Source: Alphaproteobacteria bacterium (GTDB lineage: Bacteria; Pseudomonadota; Alphaproteobacteria; Rhodobacterales; Rhodobacteraceae). Taken from it: a stretch of DNA of 64,000 bases. The translations under genes and the position numbers were made by a program. Shown here in pieces: positions 44,865 through 53,725 of the stretch. Location: assembly GCA_030424865.1 (NCBI GenBank), contig JAUHVR010000020.1, positions 47,366 through 111,365 of the forward strand. Direction: 5' to 3'. Each line of letters opens with the position of its first letter. Positions within the stretch are counted from its first letter, which is position 1. The notes beneath the pieces were generated by a model. It saw only the letters and a program-made list of their open reading frames with translations, was not told where the DNA came from and made no database searches.

Positions 44865-45878
44865 ATGCCGATGACCGACCCATCCCCGACCTGGATGCAA
44901 CGCGAAATCGCCGAGATTGCTGCGGCGGCAGAACGTCTTGCCCGGCCAGAAAACCGCGCTCGGTCTCAACGCATTGCCGCCGAACTGCGGGCGATCTCGC
45001 CGCCGGTTGTGTTAACGGTTGCCAGAGGGTCTTCGGCTCATGCGGCGACTTACCTCGGCAGCGTGATCCAGAAAATCCTGCGCATTCCCACGGCCCATGT
45101 CGGTCCATCGATCTCGACCGTCTATAACGTCGACCTGCAGGCGCAAGGGCTTGTTGCACTGGCGCTCAGCCAGTCAGGCACCAGTGCGGACATCGTGCAA
45201 TTGGCAGCGTCGCTCAAGTGGACCGGTGGGCATGTCGTCGCGTTGACCAACACGACAGGCAGCCCACTGGCCAAGGCCTCGTCCCGGGTGCTGGACATCG
45301 CTGCGGGACCCGAAAACGCGGTTGCGGCGACCAAGAGCTATGCCAACTCGATCATTGCCGGACTTTGGCTGATTGCCGATTGGGGTGAGGACGAGGCCAT
45401 GGGCAAAGCGTTGGAAAGGTTGCCCGAGGCCCTGGCAGCGGCATCGGCGGGCCCAGAGATCCTGCAGGCCGCGCAACTTTTGTCGACAGCCGAGCATGCC
45501 GTGATCCTGGGCAGAGGGCCCGGTTTGGGACTTGCCAACGAATGTGCGCTCAAGCTGCTTGAAACCTGTCGCATCAGCGCCGTCTCCTACAGCGGCGCCG
45601 AGGTTCTGCACGGCCCCAGCACGGTTCTGCGAGACGGATTTCCGGTGATCGCGCTGCGCACCGGGGCTGGGGCAGGCATGGATCAGGTGCTTTCCCGCCT
45701 GGCCGAACAGGGCGCCGCTGTGGTCCAGCTGCCTGTTGCAAGCGGCACCGGCCATCGCCTTGTCGATCCCCTGCTTGACCTGCCGCCGCTTTACGAGATG
45801 ATCGAGGCTCTGTCGCGCGCGCGGGGGCTGGACCCCGACCGCCCGGCAGATCTTGAAAAGGCGACCAAGACGGTCTGA
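44865..45878 (+). CDS. SIS-domain protein, GlmS-isomerase / NagB-II-like
   Basis: 337 aa with two SIS domains: ARGSSAHAATYLGSVIQ (residues 53-69) and SQSGTSADIVQLAAS in the first, GRGPGLGLANECALKLLE and SGAEVLHGP in the second. The arrangement equals the isomerase half of GlmS, as in type II glucosamine-6-phosphate deaminases. It probably deaminates or deglycates a sugar phosphate made by the upstream kinase. A Met at codon 3 is an alternative start. Confidence 0.87.
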   Translation: MPMTDPSPTWMQREIAEIAAAAERLARPENRARSQRIAAELRAISPPVVLTVARGSSAHAATYLGSVIQKILRIPTAHVGPSISTVYNVDLQAQGLVALALSQSGTSADIVQLAASLKWTGGHVVALTNTTGSPLAKASSRVLDIAAGPENAVAATKSYANSIIAGLWLIADWGEDEAMGKALERLPEALAAASAGPEILQAAQLLSTAEHAVILGRGPGLGLANECALKLLETCRISAVSYSGAEVLHGPSTVLRDGFPVIALRTGAGAGMDQVLSRLAEQGAAVVQLPVASGTGHRLVDPLLDLPPLYEMIEALSRARGLDPDRPADLEKATKTV

Positions 45879-45911
45879 CCCGACAGTCGGCCGCAAGACA
45901 AGGGCAGCGGC

Positions 45912-46760
45912 ATGGGGCAAATCACTCTTCTGGGCACCAAGGGCGGACCGGCGATCCGGCAAAAAGGCGCATTGCCGACCGCCAGCCTGTTGCAGATGGC
46001 GGGTCAGACGATCCTGGTCGATTGCGCCATCGGCGCAACCCGTAGTGTCGTTGATGCAGGCGTTGACCTGCTCGACATCGACGCGATCTATATCACCCAC
46101 CTGCATTCAGACCACGTGCTGGAACTGGGCCCGCTGATCTACACCGCCTGGACGACGGGCCTGGGGCGCGAGATCACCATCTTCGGCCCCGAGGGGATCG
46201 AGGGCTATTGGCAAGGCTTCCTGTCCGCGATGAGCTATGACTACGCGATCCGGCTGGCAGACGAGGGCCGCCCCCCTTTGAAAAACCTCGTGCGCTTGGT
46301 GACCTATGGCGAAGGCGCTCTCGAGGATCTGGGCGACCTCAAGGTCTCGGCGCTGCGTGTCGAGCATCCGCCGGTCACCGAATGTTACGCCCTGAAGTTC
46401 GAGGCCGGCGGCAAACGCGTCGTCTTTTCCGCCGACACCTGTTACTTCCCGCCTCTGGCGCCTTTTTCGCAGGGCGCTGACGTGCTGGTGCACGAGGCGA
46501 TGCTGACAGCGGGCGTTGACAAGCTGATCCAGCGCACCCCGGGCGCGGACCGGTTGCGCGAGCATCTGATGGCCTCGCACACGCCCGCCGACGAGGTCGG
46601 TCAGATCGCCAGCGCGGCGATGGTCAAACACCTGGTTCTGAACCACATGGTGCCCGCTGATGATCCGGACTTTGGCGATGCCGACTGGGAACGCGAAGTG
46701 GCCAGGACCTGGAACGGCAAGGTCACCGTTGGCCACGACGGGATGACCATCTCTTTTTAA
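45912..46760 (+). CDS. Metallo-beta-lactamase-fold hydrolase (RNase Z-like subgroup)
   Basis: 282 aa. Zinc motif HLHSDH with His63, His65, Asp67, His68; further ligands in SADTCYF and the C-terminal LNHMVP region. Small-molecule hydrolases (arylsulfatase or lactonase type) share this form. Last gene of the ABC cluster; its stop overlaps the stop of the convergent MarR gene by 3 bases. Confidence 0.87.
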   Translation: MGQITLLGTKGGPAIRQKGALPTASLLQMAGQTILVDCAIGATRSVVDAGVDLLDIDAIYITHLHSDHVLELGPLIYTAWTTGLGREITIFGPEGIEGYWQGFLSAMSYDYAIRLADEGRPPLKNLVRLVTYGEGALEDLGDLKVSALRVEHPPVTECYALKFEAGGKRVVFSADTCYFPPLAPFSQGADVLVHEAMLTAGVDKLIQRTPGADRLREHLMASHTPADEVGQIASAAMVKHLVLNHMVPADDPDFGDADWEREVARTWNGKVTVGHDGMTISF

Positions 46761-47194
46761 CGCTTCCCACGCGCCAGATGGCGAAGGGCGTCTTTCAACG
46801 CCTTTGCGGCTGCGGGATCCAGCTGACCCATCACCTGCGCATCATAGTCGCGCGCGATCCCGGCCAGGTCGGCATAGGCGCGCTGACCGGCAGGCGACAG
46901 CTGCAGTTTTGCCGAACGCCGGTCACTGTCCAACGTCTCGCGCAGCAGAAACCGCTTTTGCTCCAACGCGGCGACGGCGCGGCTGATCTTGGTCTTGTGG
47001 CTTTGTGCGGCCTCGACAATTTCGCGCGCGGTCATCGGCCCGAATTGGCCCAGATGGCACAACACCCGCCATTCGGTGCGCAACATGCCATAGCGATCCT
47101 TGTAGATCTTTTGGAACGCCCGTCCGTTTGCCTCGGCCGCCTGGTTCAACAGATAAGGCAAAAAATCGTTCAGATCGAAATCCTCGGCTTCCAT
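46757..47194 (-). CDS. MarR-family regulator, probably of the homogentisate operon
   Basis: 145 aa winged helix (ITAREIVEAAQSHKTKISRAV type region, residues 50-75, and a wing with LDSDRRSAKLQLSPAGQRAY). It is divergent from hmgA with 66 bp between starts, so it likely controls hmgA-maiA-fahA, as HmgR-type regulators do. Confidence 0.88.
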   Translation of the reverse strand: MEAEDFDLNDFLPYLLNQAAEANGRAFQKIYKDRYGMLRTEWRVLCHLGQFGPMTAREIVEAAQSHKTKISRAVAALEQKRFLLRETLDSDRRSAKLQLSPAGQRAYADLAGIARDYDAQVMGQLDPAAAKALKDALRHLARGKR

Positions 47195-47260
47195 CGTTCG
47201 AACCCTTGTTAGTTACATTTTCAACTATTACCGCAGGTCGGAAGGAAACAGGAGTTCAAA

Positions 47261-48616
47261 ATGACAGCGCATGATCCCCGCCCTATGACGCAACAGCTTG
47301 GCAGCAACAGCACGACGCCAGGATACATGCCGGGCTTTGGCAATGACCACGAAACCGAGGCGCTGCCCGGCGCCCTGCCCCAGGGCATGAACAGCCCGCA
47401 GAAATGTGCCTATGGGCTTTACGCCGAGCAGCTGTCAGGCACCGCCTTTACCAAGCATCCGCCAGAGCGGACCTGGTGTTACCGCATCCGTCCTTCGGTC
47501 AAGCACTCGACCCGCTACACGAAGGTGGACCTGCCCTACTGGAAAAGCGCACCTCATGTGATCGAGGATGTGACCAGCCTGGGCCAGTACCGCTGGAACC
47601 CGATCGAGGCGACGGACAAGGGTCTGACCTGGGTCACCGGGATGCGCACGATCACCACGGCAGGAGACGTCAACACGCAGGTCGGCATGGCCAGCCACGT
47701 CTACCTGGTGACCGAATCGATGGTCGACGATTACTTCTTCTCGGCTGACAGCGAGCTGCTGGTTGTCCCGCAAGAGGGCCGCATCCGCTTCTATACCGAG
47801 CTTGGCATCCTCGACGTCGAGCCGAAAGAGATTGCGATCATCCCGCGTGGGCTGGTGTACCGTGTCGAGCTTCTGGAAGGTCCGGCGCGTGGCTTTGTCT
47901 GCGAAAACTACGGCGAGAAATTCGAGATGCCGGGCCGTGGCCCCATCGGCGCGAACTGCATGGCCAACCCGCGCGACTTCAAAGCGCCCGTTGCCGCGTT
48001 CGAGGACCGCGAGGTGCCTTCGACCATTACCGTGAAATGGTGTGGACAGTTCCACCGGACCCAAATCGGCCAAAGCCCGCTGGACGTGGTTGCATGGCAT
48101 GGCAACTACGCGCCCTACAAATACGACCTGCGGGCCTATTGCCCAGTCGGCGCGATCCTCTTTGACCACCCGGACCCCTCGATCTTTACCGTGCTGACAG
48201 CGCCTTCGGGCAGCCCGGGCACGGCGAACATCGACTTCGTCCTGTTCCGCGAACGCTGGATGGTGGCCGAAGATACCTTCCGACCGCCCTGGTACCACAA
48301 GAACATCATGTCCGAGCTGATGGGCAACATCTATGGCATCTATGACGCCAAGCCCGAGGGCTTTGTCCCCGGTGGGATCAGCCTGCACAACATGATGCTG
48401 CCGCACGGTCCGGACAAGCAAGCCTTTGAAGGCGCGTCGAATTCCGACCTGAAGGCCGAAAAGCTCGACAACACCATGTCCTTCATGTTCGAAACCCGCT
48501 TCCCGCAGCACCTGACCCGCTTTGCCGCGGACGAGGCGCCAATGCAGTCCGGCTACATCGACGTCTGGGCGGACATGGAAAAGCACTTTGATGGCACGCC
48601 CGAGGGATCGTGGTGA
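47261..48616 (+). CDS. hmgA: Homogentisate 1,2-dioxygenase
   Basis: 451 aa, usual length. [21 protein letters not shown] start; [20 protein letters not shown] and [15 protein letters not shown] carry the iron ligands (two His, one Glu). It opens the homogentisate ring to maleylacetoacetate in tyrosine/phenylalanine breakdown. AGGAG ribosome site. Overlaps maiA by 7 bp. Confidence 0.97.
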   Translation: MTAHDPRPMTQQLGSNSTTPGYMPGFGNDHETEALPGALPQGMNSPQKCAYGLYAEQLSGTAFTKHPPERTWCYRIRPSVKHSTRYTKVDLPYWKSAPHVIEDVTSLGQYRWNPIEATDKGLTWVTGMRTITTAGDVNTQVGMASHVYLVTESMVDDYFFSADSELLVVPQEGRIRFYTELGILDVEPKEIAIIPRGLVYRVELLEGPARGFVCENYGEKFEMPGRGPIGANCMANPRDFKAPVAAFEDREVPSTITVKWCGQFHRTQIGQSPLDVVAWHGNYAPYKYDLRAYCPVGAILFDHPDPSIFTVLTAPSGSPGTANIDFVLFRERWMVAEDTFRPPWYHKNIMSELMGNIYGIYDAKPEGFVPGGISLHNMMLPHGPDKQAFEGASNSDLKAEKLDNTMSFMFETRFPQHLTRFAADEAPMQSGYIDVWADMEKHFDGTPEGSW

Positions 48617-49242
48617 GGCTATTCAGCTACTGGCGGTCGACCACCTCGTACCGGGTGCGCATTGCGCTGCACCTAAAGGGGCTGGCCTTTGAAACCGTAC
48701 CGGTGAACCTGGTGGCGGGTGAGCAGCGAGACGCTGCTTACCTTTCCACCAATCCCATCGGCGGTGTGCCCGCGCTGGACCTTGGCGACGGGCAGATTCT
48801 GACGCAATCCATGGCGATCCTGGACTATCTGGATGCGGCCTATCCGGACCCGGCGCTTTTGCCCGCCGATCCGCTGCAGGCGGCCCGGATCAAGGCGGCG
48901 GCGATGGTCGTGGCCTGCGACATCCATCCGGTGAACAACCTGAAAGTCGTGGGACAGTTGAAAGCCCTGGGCCACAGCCAGGAAGACGCCGTGGCCTGGA
49001 TGAACGACTGGATGACACGCGGCTTCACCGCCTATCAGGCGCTTTTGCCCGAAGGCACGGCGTTCAGCTTTGGCGACACGCCAACGCTTGCGGACCTGTG
49101 CCTTGTTCCGCAGCTTTACAATGCGCACAGATGGGGCTGTGACTTGACCCCGTTTTCCCGCCTGACCGATATTGAGGCGCGCTGCCTGGCCCTTCCGGCC
49201 TTTGACGCGGCCCGCCCCGAGACCCAACCCGACGCCGGGTGA
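48610..49242 (+). CDS. maiA: Maleylacetoacetate isomerase (zeta-class GST)
   Basis: 210 aa from a GTG start inside hmgA. N-terminal [20 protein letters not shown] is the zeta-class active-site segment (SSxSxRVR-like), and [11 protein letters not shown] the glutathione-binding loop; the C-terminal helical domain is complete. Isomerises maleylacetoacetate to fumarylacetoacetate using glutathione. Confidence 0.95.
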   Translation: MVRLFSYWRSTTSYRVRIALHLKGLAFETVPVNLVAGEQRDAAYLSTNPIGGVPALDLGDGQILTQSMAILDYLDAAYPDPALLPADPLQAARIKAAAMVVACDIHPVNNLKVVGQLKALGHSQEDAVAWMNDWMTRGFTAYQALLPEGTAFSFGDTPTLADLCLVPQLYNAHRWGCDLTPFSRLTDIEARCLALPAFDAARPETQPDAG

Positions 49243-49253
49243 AAGAGGATATG

Positions 49254-50507
49254 ATGACTGGACTGAAACCGTCCTGGATCGACAGCGCCAACGCGCCCGA
49301 CACCGATTTTCCGTTGAACAACCTGCCTTATGGCGTCTTTTCCGTCGACGATGGCGACCTGCGCTGCGGCGTCGCCATCGGGGATCGAATCGTGGACGCG
49401 ACGGGACTGGAGGCCGCAGGCATCCTGCGTGCAGATCCTGAAGCCGACGTATTGGACGCGCCCTGGTGGAATGACTTCATGGAGCTTGGACCCAAGGTCT
49501 GGGCCGACTACCGCGCCCGGTTGACAGCCCTGCTGTCAGACGGTGCCGACGAGCAGACGCAAGAGGCGGTGATCACCCATTCGGTGCCGATGGCGCAAGC
49601 GACCCTGCACATGCCGTTCCGCGTCAGCGAATACACCGATTTCTACGCGGGCCGTCACCACGCCACCAATGTCGGCACCATGTTCCGTGGGGCCGAGAAC
49701 GCGCTGCCGCCGAACTGGCTGCACATCCCGATCGGCTATAACGGGCGCGCCTCGTCCGTCGTGGTTTCGGGCACGGATGTGACCCGCCCGCACGGGCAGT
49801 TGAAAGGGCCGAACGACACGGTTCCGCGCTTTGGCCCCTCGGCCCGCTTTGACATCGAGCTTGAGATGGGCGCCATCGTCGGCACGGCCTCGGACGGGCC
49901 GATCTCGGTGGCAGAGGCCTATGACAACATCTTTGGTTATGTCCTGCTGAACGACTGGTCGGCGCGCGACATTCAGGCCTGGGAATACCAGCCGTTGGGT
50001 CCGTTCCAGGCCAAGGCCACGGCCACCACGATCAGCCCCTGGATCGTGACCGCCGCCGCGCTGGAGCCGTTCCGCACCTCGACGCCAGAACGTGAAAAGG
50101 ACCTGTTGCCCTATCTGCAGGAACCCGGCCCGATGCTGTATGACATCGCGCTGGACGTGGGACTGACGCCTGCAGGCGGCGACGAGACGGTGATCGCGCG
50201 GACGAACTACAACGAGATGTATTACTCCGCCGCTCAGCAACTGGCGCATCACACCACATGTGGCTGCCCGATGCGGGTGGGCGATCTGTTGGGCTCTGGC
50301 ACCATCTCGGGGCCCGAGAAAGACATGCGCGGATCGCTTCTGGAGCTCAGCTGGGGCGGCAAAGAGCCCCTGACACTGGACAGCGGCGAAACCCGCAGCT
50401 TTATCGAAGACGGCGACACGCTGGCGCTGCGTGGTGCGGCGCAAGGCGACGGCTTCAGGATCGGCTTTGGCCCATGCCTTGGAACCGTCACCCCTGCGCG
50501 GTCATGA
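49254..50507 (+). CDS. fahA: Fumarylacetoacetase
   Basis: 417 aa from the ATG at 49254 (MTGLKPSWIDSANAP; GAGG five bases upstream); alternatives are ATG 49251 and GTG 49239. N-terminal SH3-like domain, then the FAH catalytic domain with DFYAGRHHATNVGTMFRG (catalytic His and metal Asp), ELEMGAIVG and LLNDWSARDIQAWEYQPLGP. Yields fumarate and acetoacetate, the last step of tyrosine degradation. Confidence 0.96.
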   Translation: MTGLKPSWIDSANAPDTDFPLNNLPYGVFSVDDGDLRCGVAIGDRIVDATGLEAAGILRADPEADVLDAPWWNDFMELGPKVWADYRARLTALLSDGADEQTQEAVITHSVPMAQATLHMPFRVSEYTDFYAGRHHATNVGTMFRGAENALPPNWLHIPIGYNGRASSVVVSGTDVTRPHGQLKGPNDTVPRFGPSARFDIELEMGAIVGTASDGPISVAEAYDNIFGYVLLNDWSARDIQAWEYQPLGPFQAKATATTISPWIVTAAALEPFRTSTPEREKDLLPYLQEPGPMLYDIALDVGLTPAGGDETVIARTNYNEMYYSAAQQLAHHTTCGCPMRVGDLLGSGTISGPEKDMRGSLLELSWGGKEPLTLDSGETRSFIEDGDTLALRGAAQGDGFRIGFGPCLGTVTPARS

Positions 50508-50537
50508 CCTGAGACCTGATCAACGGGCGCCAGCGGC

Positions 50538-51578
50538 TCACGAAGGCGCGGCGCCCAGCGACCCCCGCAACTTGAGGTCTGCCTGCAGCTCGACCCGCGA
50601 TTGCGTCACCTCTCCATTGCGCAACTCGATCAACAACCGGGCCGCCCCGCGGCCCATGTTGCGATGCGGCACATGAACAGTGGTCAGGCCGGGCGAGACG
50701 ATCTCGGCAACCTCGATGTCGTCAAATCCCGTGATCGAGACCTCGCCCGGGACATCGATCCCAAGCTTCTGCGCCATGGTCATCGCGCCGGCGGCCAGAA
50801 CATCGTTACCGCAAATCACTGCCGTGGGCCGCGCGGGACCCGACATCAGGCCTTCGAAGGCCATGGCCCCGTTCTGGATCGAATAGGGCGTTTCGACAAT
50901 CTGCAGCGACGCCGGGTCCAGCCCCTGCGCCTGCATTGCGGCCTGAACTCCTTCGAAGCGTTCGCGCGCGCGGTCGTTGCCGACACGCGGCGCAGTGATC
51001 AAGGCAATGTCGCGATGACCCAACCGCAGGACATGGTCCATCAGGCGCTTCATGGCCTTGTGGTTGTCGAACCCTATTGACGGGCGGGACTGTGCCTCGT
51101 TGAACGTCCAGGCAACAACATAGGGAATGCGGCGCTGCTCCAGAAAGGCATAGCTGTCTGCGGTGCGATCGTGGCCGATCAACAACAAGGCATCCGCCCC
51201 ACGGGCAACCAGGGCGCGGATCTGCTCTTCCTCCAGCTCGGGGCTGTAGGACGAACTGGCCACCAGCAAGGTGACCCCGTGCCGCCCCAGCTCTTCCTGA
51301 AAGGCCTGCAACCCGCGGGCAAAGATGGCGTTGTCCATTGTCGGGATGATCGCGCCAAAGGTATTGGTGCGTTTGGCCGCCAGAGCCTGCGCGCCGAAAT
51401 TTGGCGCATAACCCAACTCGCGCACAGCGTTCATCACCCGTTCGCGCTTGGCCTTTGACACCTGCGAAGGATTGTTGAGGCACCGCGACACCGTCGCTGT
51501 CGAGACCTTCGCCAGCTTGGCCACGTCATTCAGCGTCGGAGAGGTCCTCGGCCGGTTTGTTTGGTCATGTTCGCTCAT
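50538..51578 (-). CDS. LacI-family regulator of the DHPS operon
   Basis: 346 aa from Met 51578 (a TTG two codons upstream is less likely). HTH at residues about 14-40 (TLNDVAKLAKVSTATVSRCL), hinge helix, then the periplasmic-binding-protein-like effector domain (residues 70-340; NTFGAIIPTMDNAIFARGLQ). Divergent from the TRAP/hps operon, with two operators between. It may also act on the related site at 16681. Confidence 0.92.
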   Translation of the reverse strand: MSEHDQTNRPRTSPTLNDVAKLAKVSTATVSRCLNNPSQVSKAKRERVMNAVRELGYAPNFGAQALAAKRTNTFGAIIPTMDNAIFARGLQAFQEELGRHGVTLLVASSSYSPELEEEQIRALVARGADALLLIGHDRTADSYAFLEQRRIPYVVAWTFNEAQSRPSIGFDNHKAMKRLMDHVLRLGHRDIALITAPRVGNDRARERFEGVQAAMQAQGLDPASLQIVETPYSIQNGAMAFEGLMSGPARPTAVICGNDVLAAGAMTMAQKLGIDVPGEVSITGFDDIEVAEIVSPGLTTVHVPHRNMGRGAARLLIELRNGEVTQSRVELQADLKLRGSLGAAPS

Positions 51579-51663
51579 CTTCAAGGTCAGTTGCTTACCA
51601 TCGACGTCAGGCGACGAACAGCCCGGCTTGCCCCCATTTCACCCTAATCAGGTCACCGCAAAA

Positions 51664-51700
51664 ATGTAAGCGCTTGCATTTGAAAATGTAAGCGCTTACA
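51664..51700. promoter_or_regulatory. Tandem LacI operators between the LacI gene and the DHPS operon
   Basis: Site 1 ATGTAAGCGCTTGCAT (51664-51679) and site 2 TGTAAGCGCTTACA (51687-51700, a perfect 14-bp palindrome). The centres are 22 bp apart, about two helical turns, so both can be bound on one DNA face. A possible promoter (TTGCAT 51675-51680, TACAAA 51697-51702) lies inside the block, so binding would repress the TRAP operon. Confidence 0.82.
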
Positions 51701-51732
51701 AAAAACGTGGAATCAAGGTCTGGGAGGCACCT

Positions 51733-51921
51733 TTGTTCTTGATAGCGACACTTGCACTATTCGTGGTTTTCACCGCCAACGTGGTCATCGGCGCCTCGGG
51801 GGGCGCGCAATTCATGGGGGATGTGGGCGAGATGCTGGTGCTTCTTGCTGCATCGCTCTGCTTTGTCGTCGTGACCTTGCAGCGCGAAGCCGCGGACAAA
51901 TCCAAAAAAGACAATTCATGA
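51733..51921 (+). CDS. Small two-helix membrane protein at the head of the TRAP operon
   Basis: 62 aa. Starts with TTG, but GGAGG (51722-51726) is six bases upstream, a decisive ribosome site. Two hydrophobic helices (residues 2-20 and about 33-49), separated by GASGGAQFMGDVGEML, and a charged C-terminus. It overlaps the TRAP binding-protein leader and is first in the DHPS operon. Probably a small accessory subunit of the transporter; family not recognised. Confidence 0.68.
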   Translation: MFLIATLALFVVFTANVVIGASGGAQFMGDVGEMLVLLAASLCFVVVTLQREAADKSKKDNS

Positions 51922-51938
51922 TCCATAGGGAGGATAAA

Positions 51939-53084
51939 ATGGACCGTGACAAGAAAGAGTTGGCGTCAGCCGAACGACGCAATTTCCTGAAACTGGCCAG
52001 CACCGGCAGCTTTACCGCCGCCGTCGTTGCAGGTGCCGGTGGTGTGCTCTGGTCATCCGAGGCCGCCGCACAAACCGCCAAGGAAGAACGCGAGCGTGAA
52101 AAGAACGCGTCGCACACCATGACGCTGGCCACCGCTTATGTTCTGGGCGCCTCGCGCAGCTATCCGATCATGCAGCTGGACCTTAAGGAAAACATCCAGA
52201 ACGCCACCGACGGCAAGGTCTATGTCAAACTGGCCCCGGGCGGTCAGCTGGGTGCAGGCGGCGCGCTGGCGCAGGCGGTGCAGACCGGCACCATCCAATG
52301 TGCCCAGCACTCGCTGTCGAACTTCGCGCCTTTCGCCAGCGCGGTTGACCTGATCAACATGCCGTATTTCTGCGGCTCGAACCAGCGCTTCGCGAACCTT
52401 GTCGGCTCGGACGCGTGGAAGTCGGAAGTGCACCCCAAGGTCGAGGCCTCGGGCTTCAAGGCGCTGATGTACATCAACATCGACCCGCGCGTTGTCGCGG
52501 TGCGCAAGGGCGGCAACAAGGTTCTGACGCCTGCCGATCTGGACGGCGTGAAGTTCCGCGTGCCCGGCTCGAAGATGCTGCAGCAGTACTACCGCATGGT
52601 CGGCGCGAACCCGACGCCTGTGGCCTGGGGCGAAACGCCTTCGGCGATCAAGCAGGGCGTCGCAGATGCGCTTGACCCGTCGGTTGGCGCGCTCTTTGTC
52701 TTTGGCTTCAAGGACATCCTGAGCCACGTGACCTTCACCCAGGCCGTGCCGGACAGTCAGGTCTACTCGATGAACCTCGAATGGTTCAACGGGCTGCCGT
52801 CCGACGTGCAAGAGGGCATCGAATGGGCCGGCGAGATGACCACCGACCAGAACCTGGCCAAGGTCCCCTCGGCCCGCACCTATGCGATGGCCGAACTGCG
52901 CAAGGCCGGTGTCGAGTTCCACAGCCTGAGCGCCGATCAGCTGGCCGAATGGCAGGCCGCCGGTGGCTACCAGCGCTCGGAATGGGACGAGTTCAAGGTC
53001 GAACTGGCCGGCTCCATGGACGCCTTTGCCCGCCTCGAAGAGGCCGCGGGCACCATGGGCAAGCACTACGTCCACGACGCCTAA
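51939..53084 (+). CDS. TRAP transporter substrate-binding protein (DctP type), Tat-exported
   Basis: 381 aa from the ATG at 51939 with AGGGAGG six bases upstream. The N-terminus has a twin-arginine signal (ERRNFLKLASTGSFTAAVVA, about 40 residues). The mature part is a DctP fold: LDLKENIQNATDGKVYVKLAPGG, the conserved Arg in VKFRVPGSKMLQQYYR, and AIKQGVADALDPSV. Position before hpsNOP points to DHPS as ligand. A stem-loop follows. Confidence 0.9.
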   Translation: MDRDKKELASAERRNFLKLASTGSFTAAVVAGAGGVLWSSEAAAQTAKEEREREKNASHTMTLATAYVLGASRSYPIMQLDLKENIQNATDGKVYVKLAPGGQLGAGGALAQAVQTGTIQCAQHSLSNFAPFASAVDLINMPYFCGSNQRFANLVGSDAWKSEVHPKVEASGFKALMYINIDPRVVAVRKGGNKVLTPADLDGVKFRVPGSKMLQQYYRMVGANPTPVAWGETPSAIKQGVADALDPSVGALFVFGFKDILSHVTFTQAVPDSQVYSMNLEWFNGLPSDVQEGIEWAGEMTTDQNLAKVPSARTYAMAELRKAGVEFHSLSADQLAEWQAAGGYQRSEWDEFKVELAGSMDAFARLEEAAGTMGKHYVHDA

Positions 53085-53097
53085 CTTCAGGCATGAT

Positions 53098-53129
53098 GCA
53101 GGAGGCGCCGCACCGCGCCTCCTGCTTTT
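53098..53129 (+). terminator. Intercistronic terminator-like stem-loop after dctP
   Basis: GCAGGAGGCGC (53098-53108) pairs perfectly over 11 bp with GCGCCTCCTGC (53115-53125), loop CGCACC, followed by TTTTC. It lies 13 bases past the binding-protein stop and would give partial termination, so that binding protein exceeds the membrane subunits. Confidence 0.75.
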
Positions 53130-53195
53130 CCGATCCACTTCCGGACCCTCGACACACGCGCCACGACCCCGTGGGCGCGACCAGGGGAGGCTTTG

Positions 53196-53711
53196 ATGCA
53201 AAACGTCCTTGATCAGCTCAACCGCAACGCCGAGCGTTGGTTGCTTCTGGTGTTCTACACCATGCTTGTCGCAACCATGTTCATCGAAGTGCTGCGGCGC
53301 GAGATCTTTTCCTATTCCTCGATCTGGGGAGAGGAAATCGTGCGGTATTCCTTCATTTACCTTGCCTGGATCGGGGCCGCCGCCGCCGTGCGCGAACGCG
53401 GGCATATCCGGATCGACGTGATCATGCATTACGTCCCGCCGCGCATCAAAGCGCTGCTTTATCTCTTTGGAGATTTCGTGATGGTCGCCGTGTCGGTCGT
53501 CGCCCTGATCTATTCCTACGAGACGGTCCATGTCGCCGCCAAGTTCGGCTCGGTGACCGACGGGCTGCGCATCAGCCGGGTCTGGTTCCTGATGGCCGTG
53601 CCCTTTGGCTTTGCCCTTGTCCTGTGGCGTCTCGCTCAATCCATCCTCCGCGACATTGCGGACCTTCGTGCGGGCCGTCCCGTCTACGAAGGCGACAAGC
53701 TGTTCGACTGA
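53196..53711 (+). CDS. TRAP transporter small membrane subunit (DctQ type)
   Basis: 171 aa from the ATG at 53196 (GGGGAGG five bases upstream). Four helices; EEIVRYSFIYLAWIGAAAAVRERGHI is the DctQ signature. Forms the membrane complex with the DctM subunit that starts 15 bp after its stop. Confidence 0.93.
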   Translation: MQNVLDQLNRNAERWLLLVFYTMLVATMFIEVLRREIFSYSSIWGEEIVRYSFIYLAWIGAAAAVRERGHIRIDVIMHYVPPRIKALLYLFGDFVMVAVSVVALIYSYETVHVAAKFGSVTDGLRISRVWFLMAVPFGFALVLWRLAQSILRDIADLRAGRPVYEGDKLFD

Positions 53712-53725
53712 AGGGGACGTAAGAC

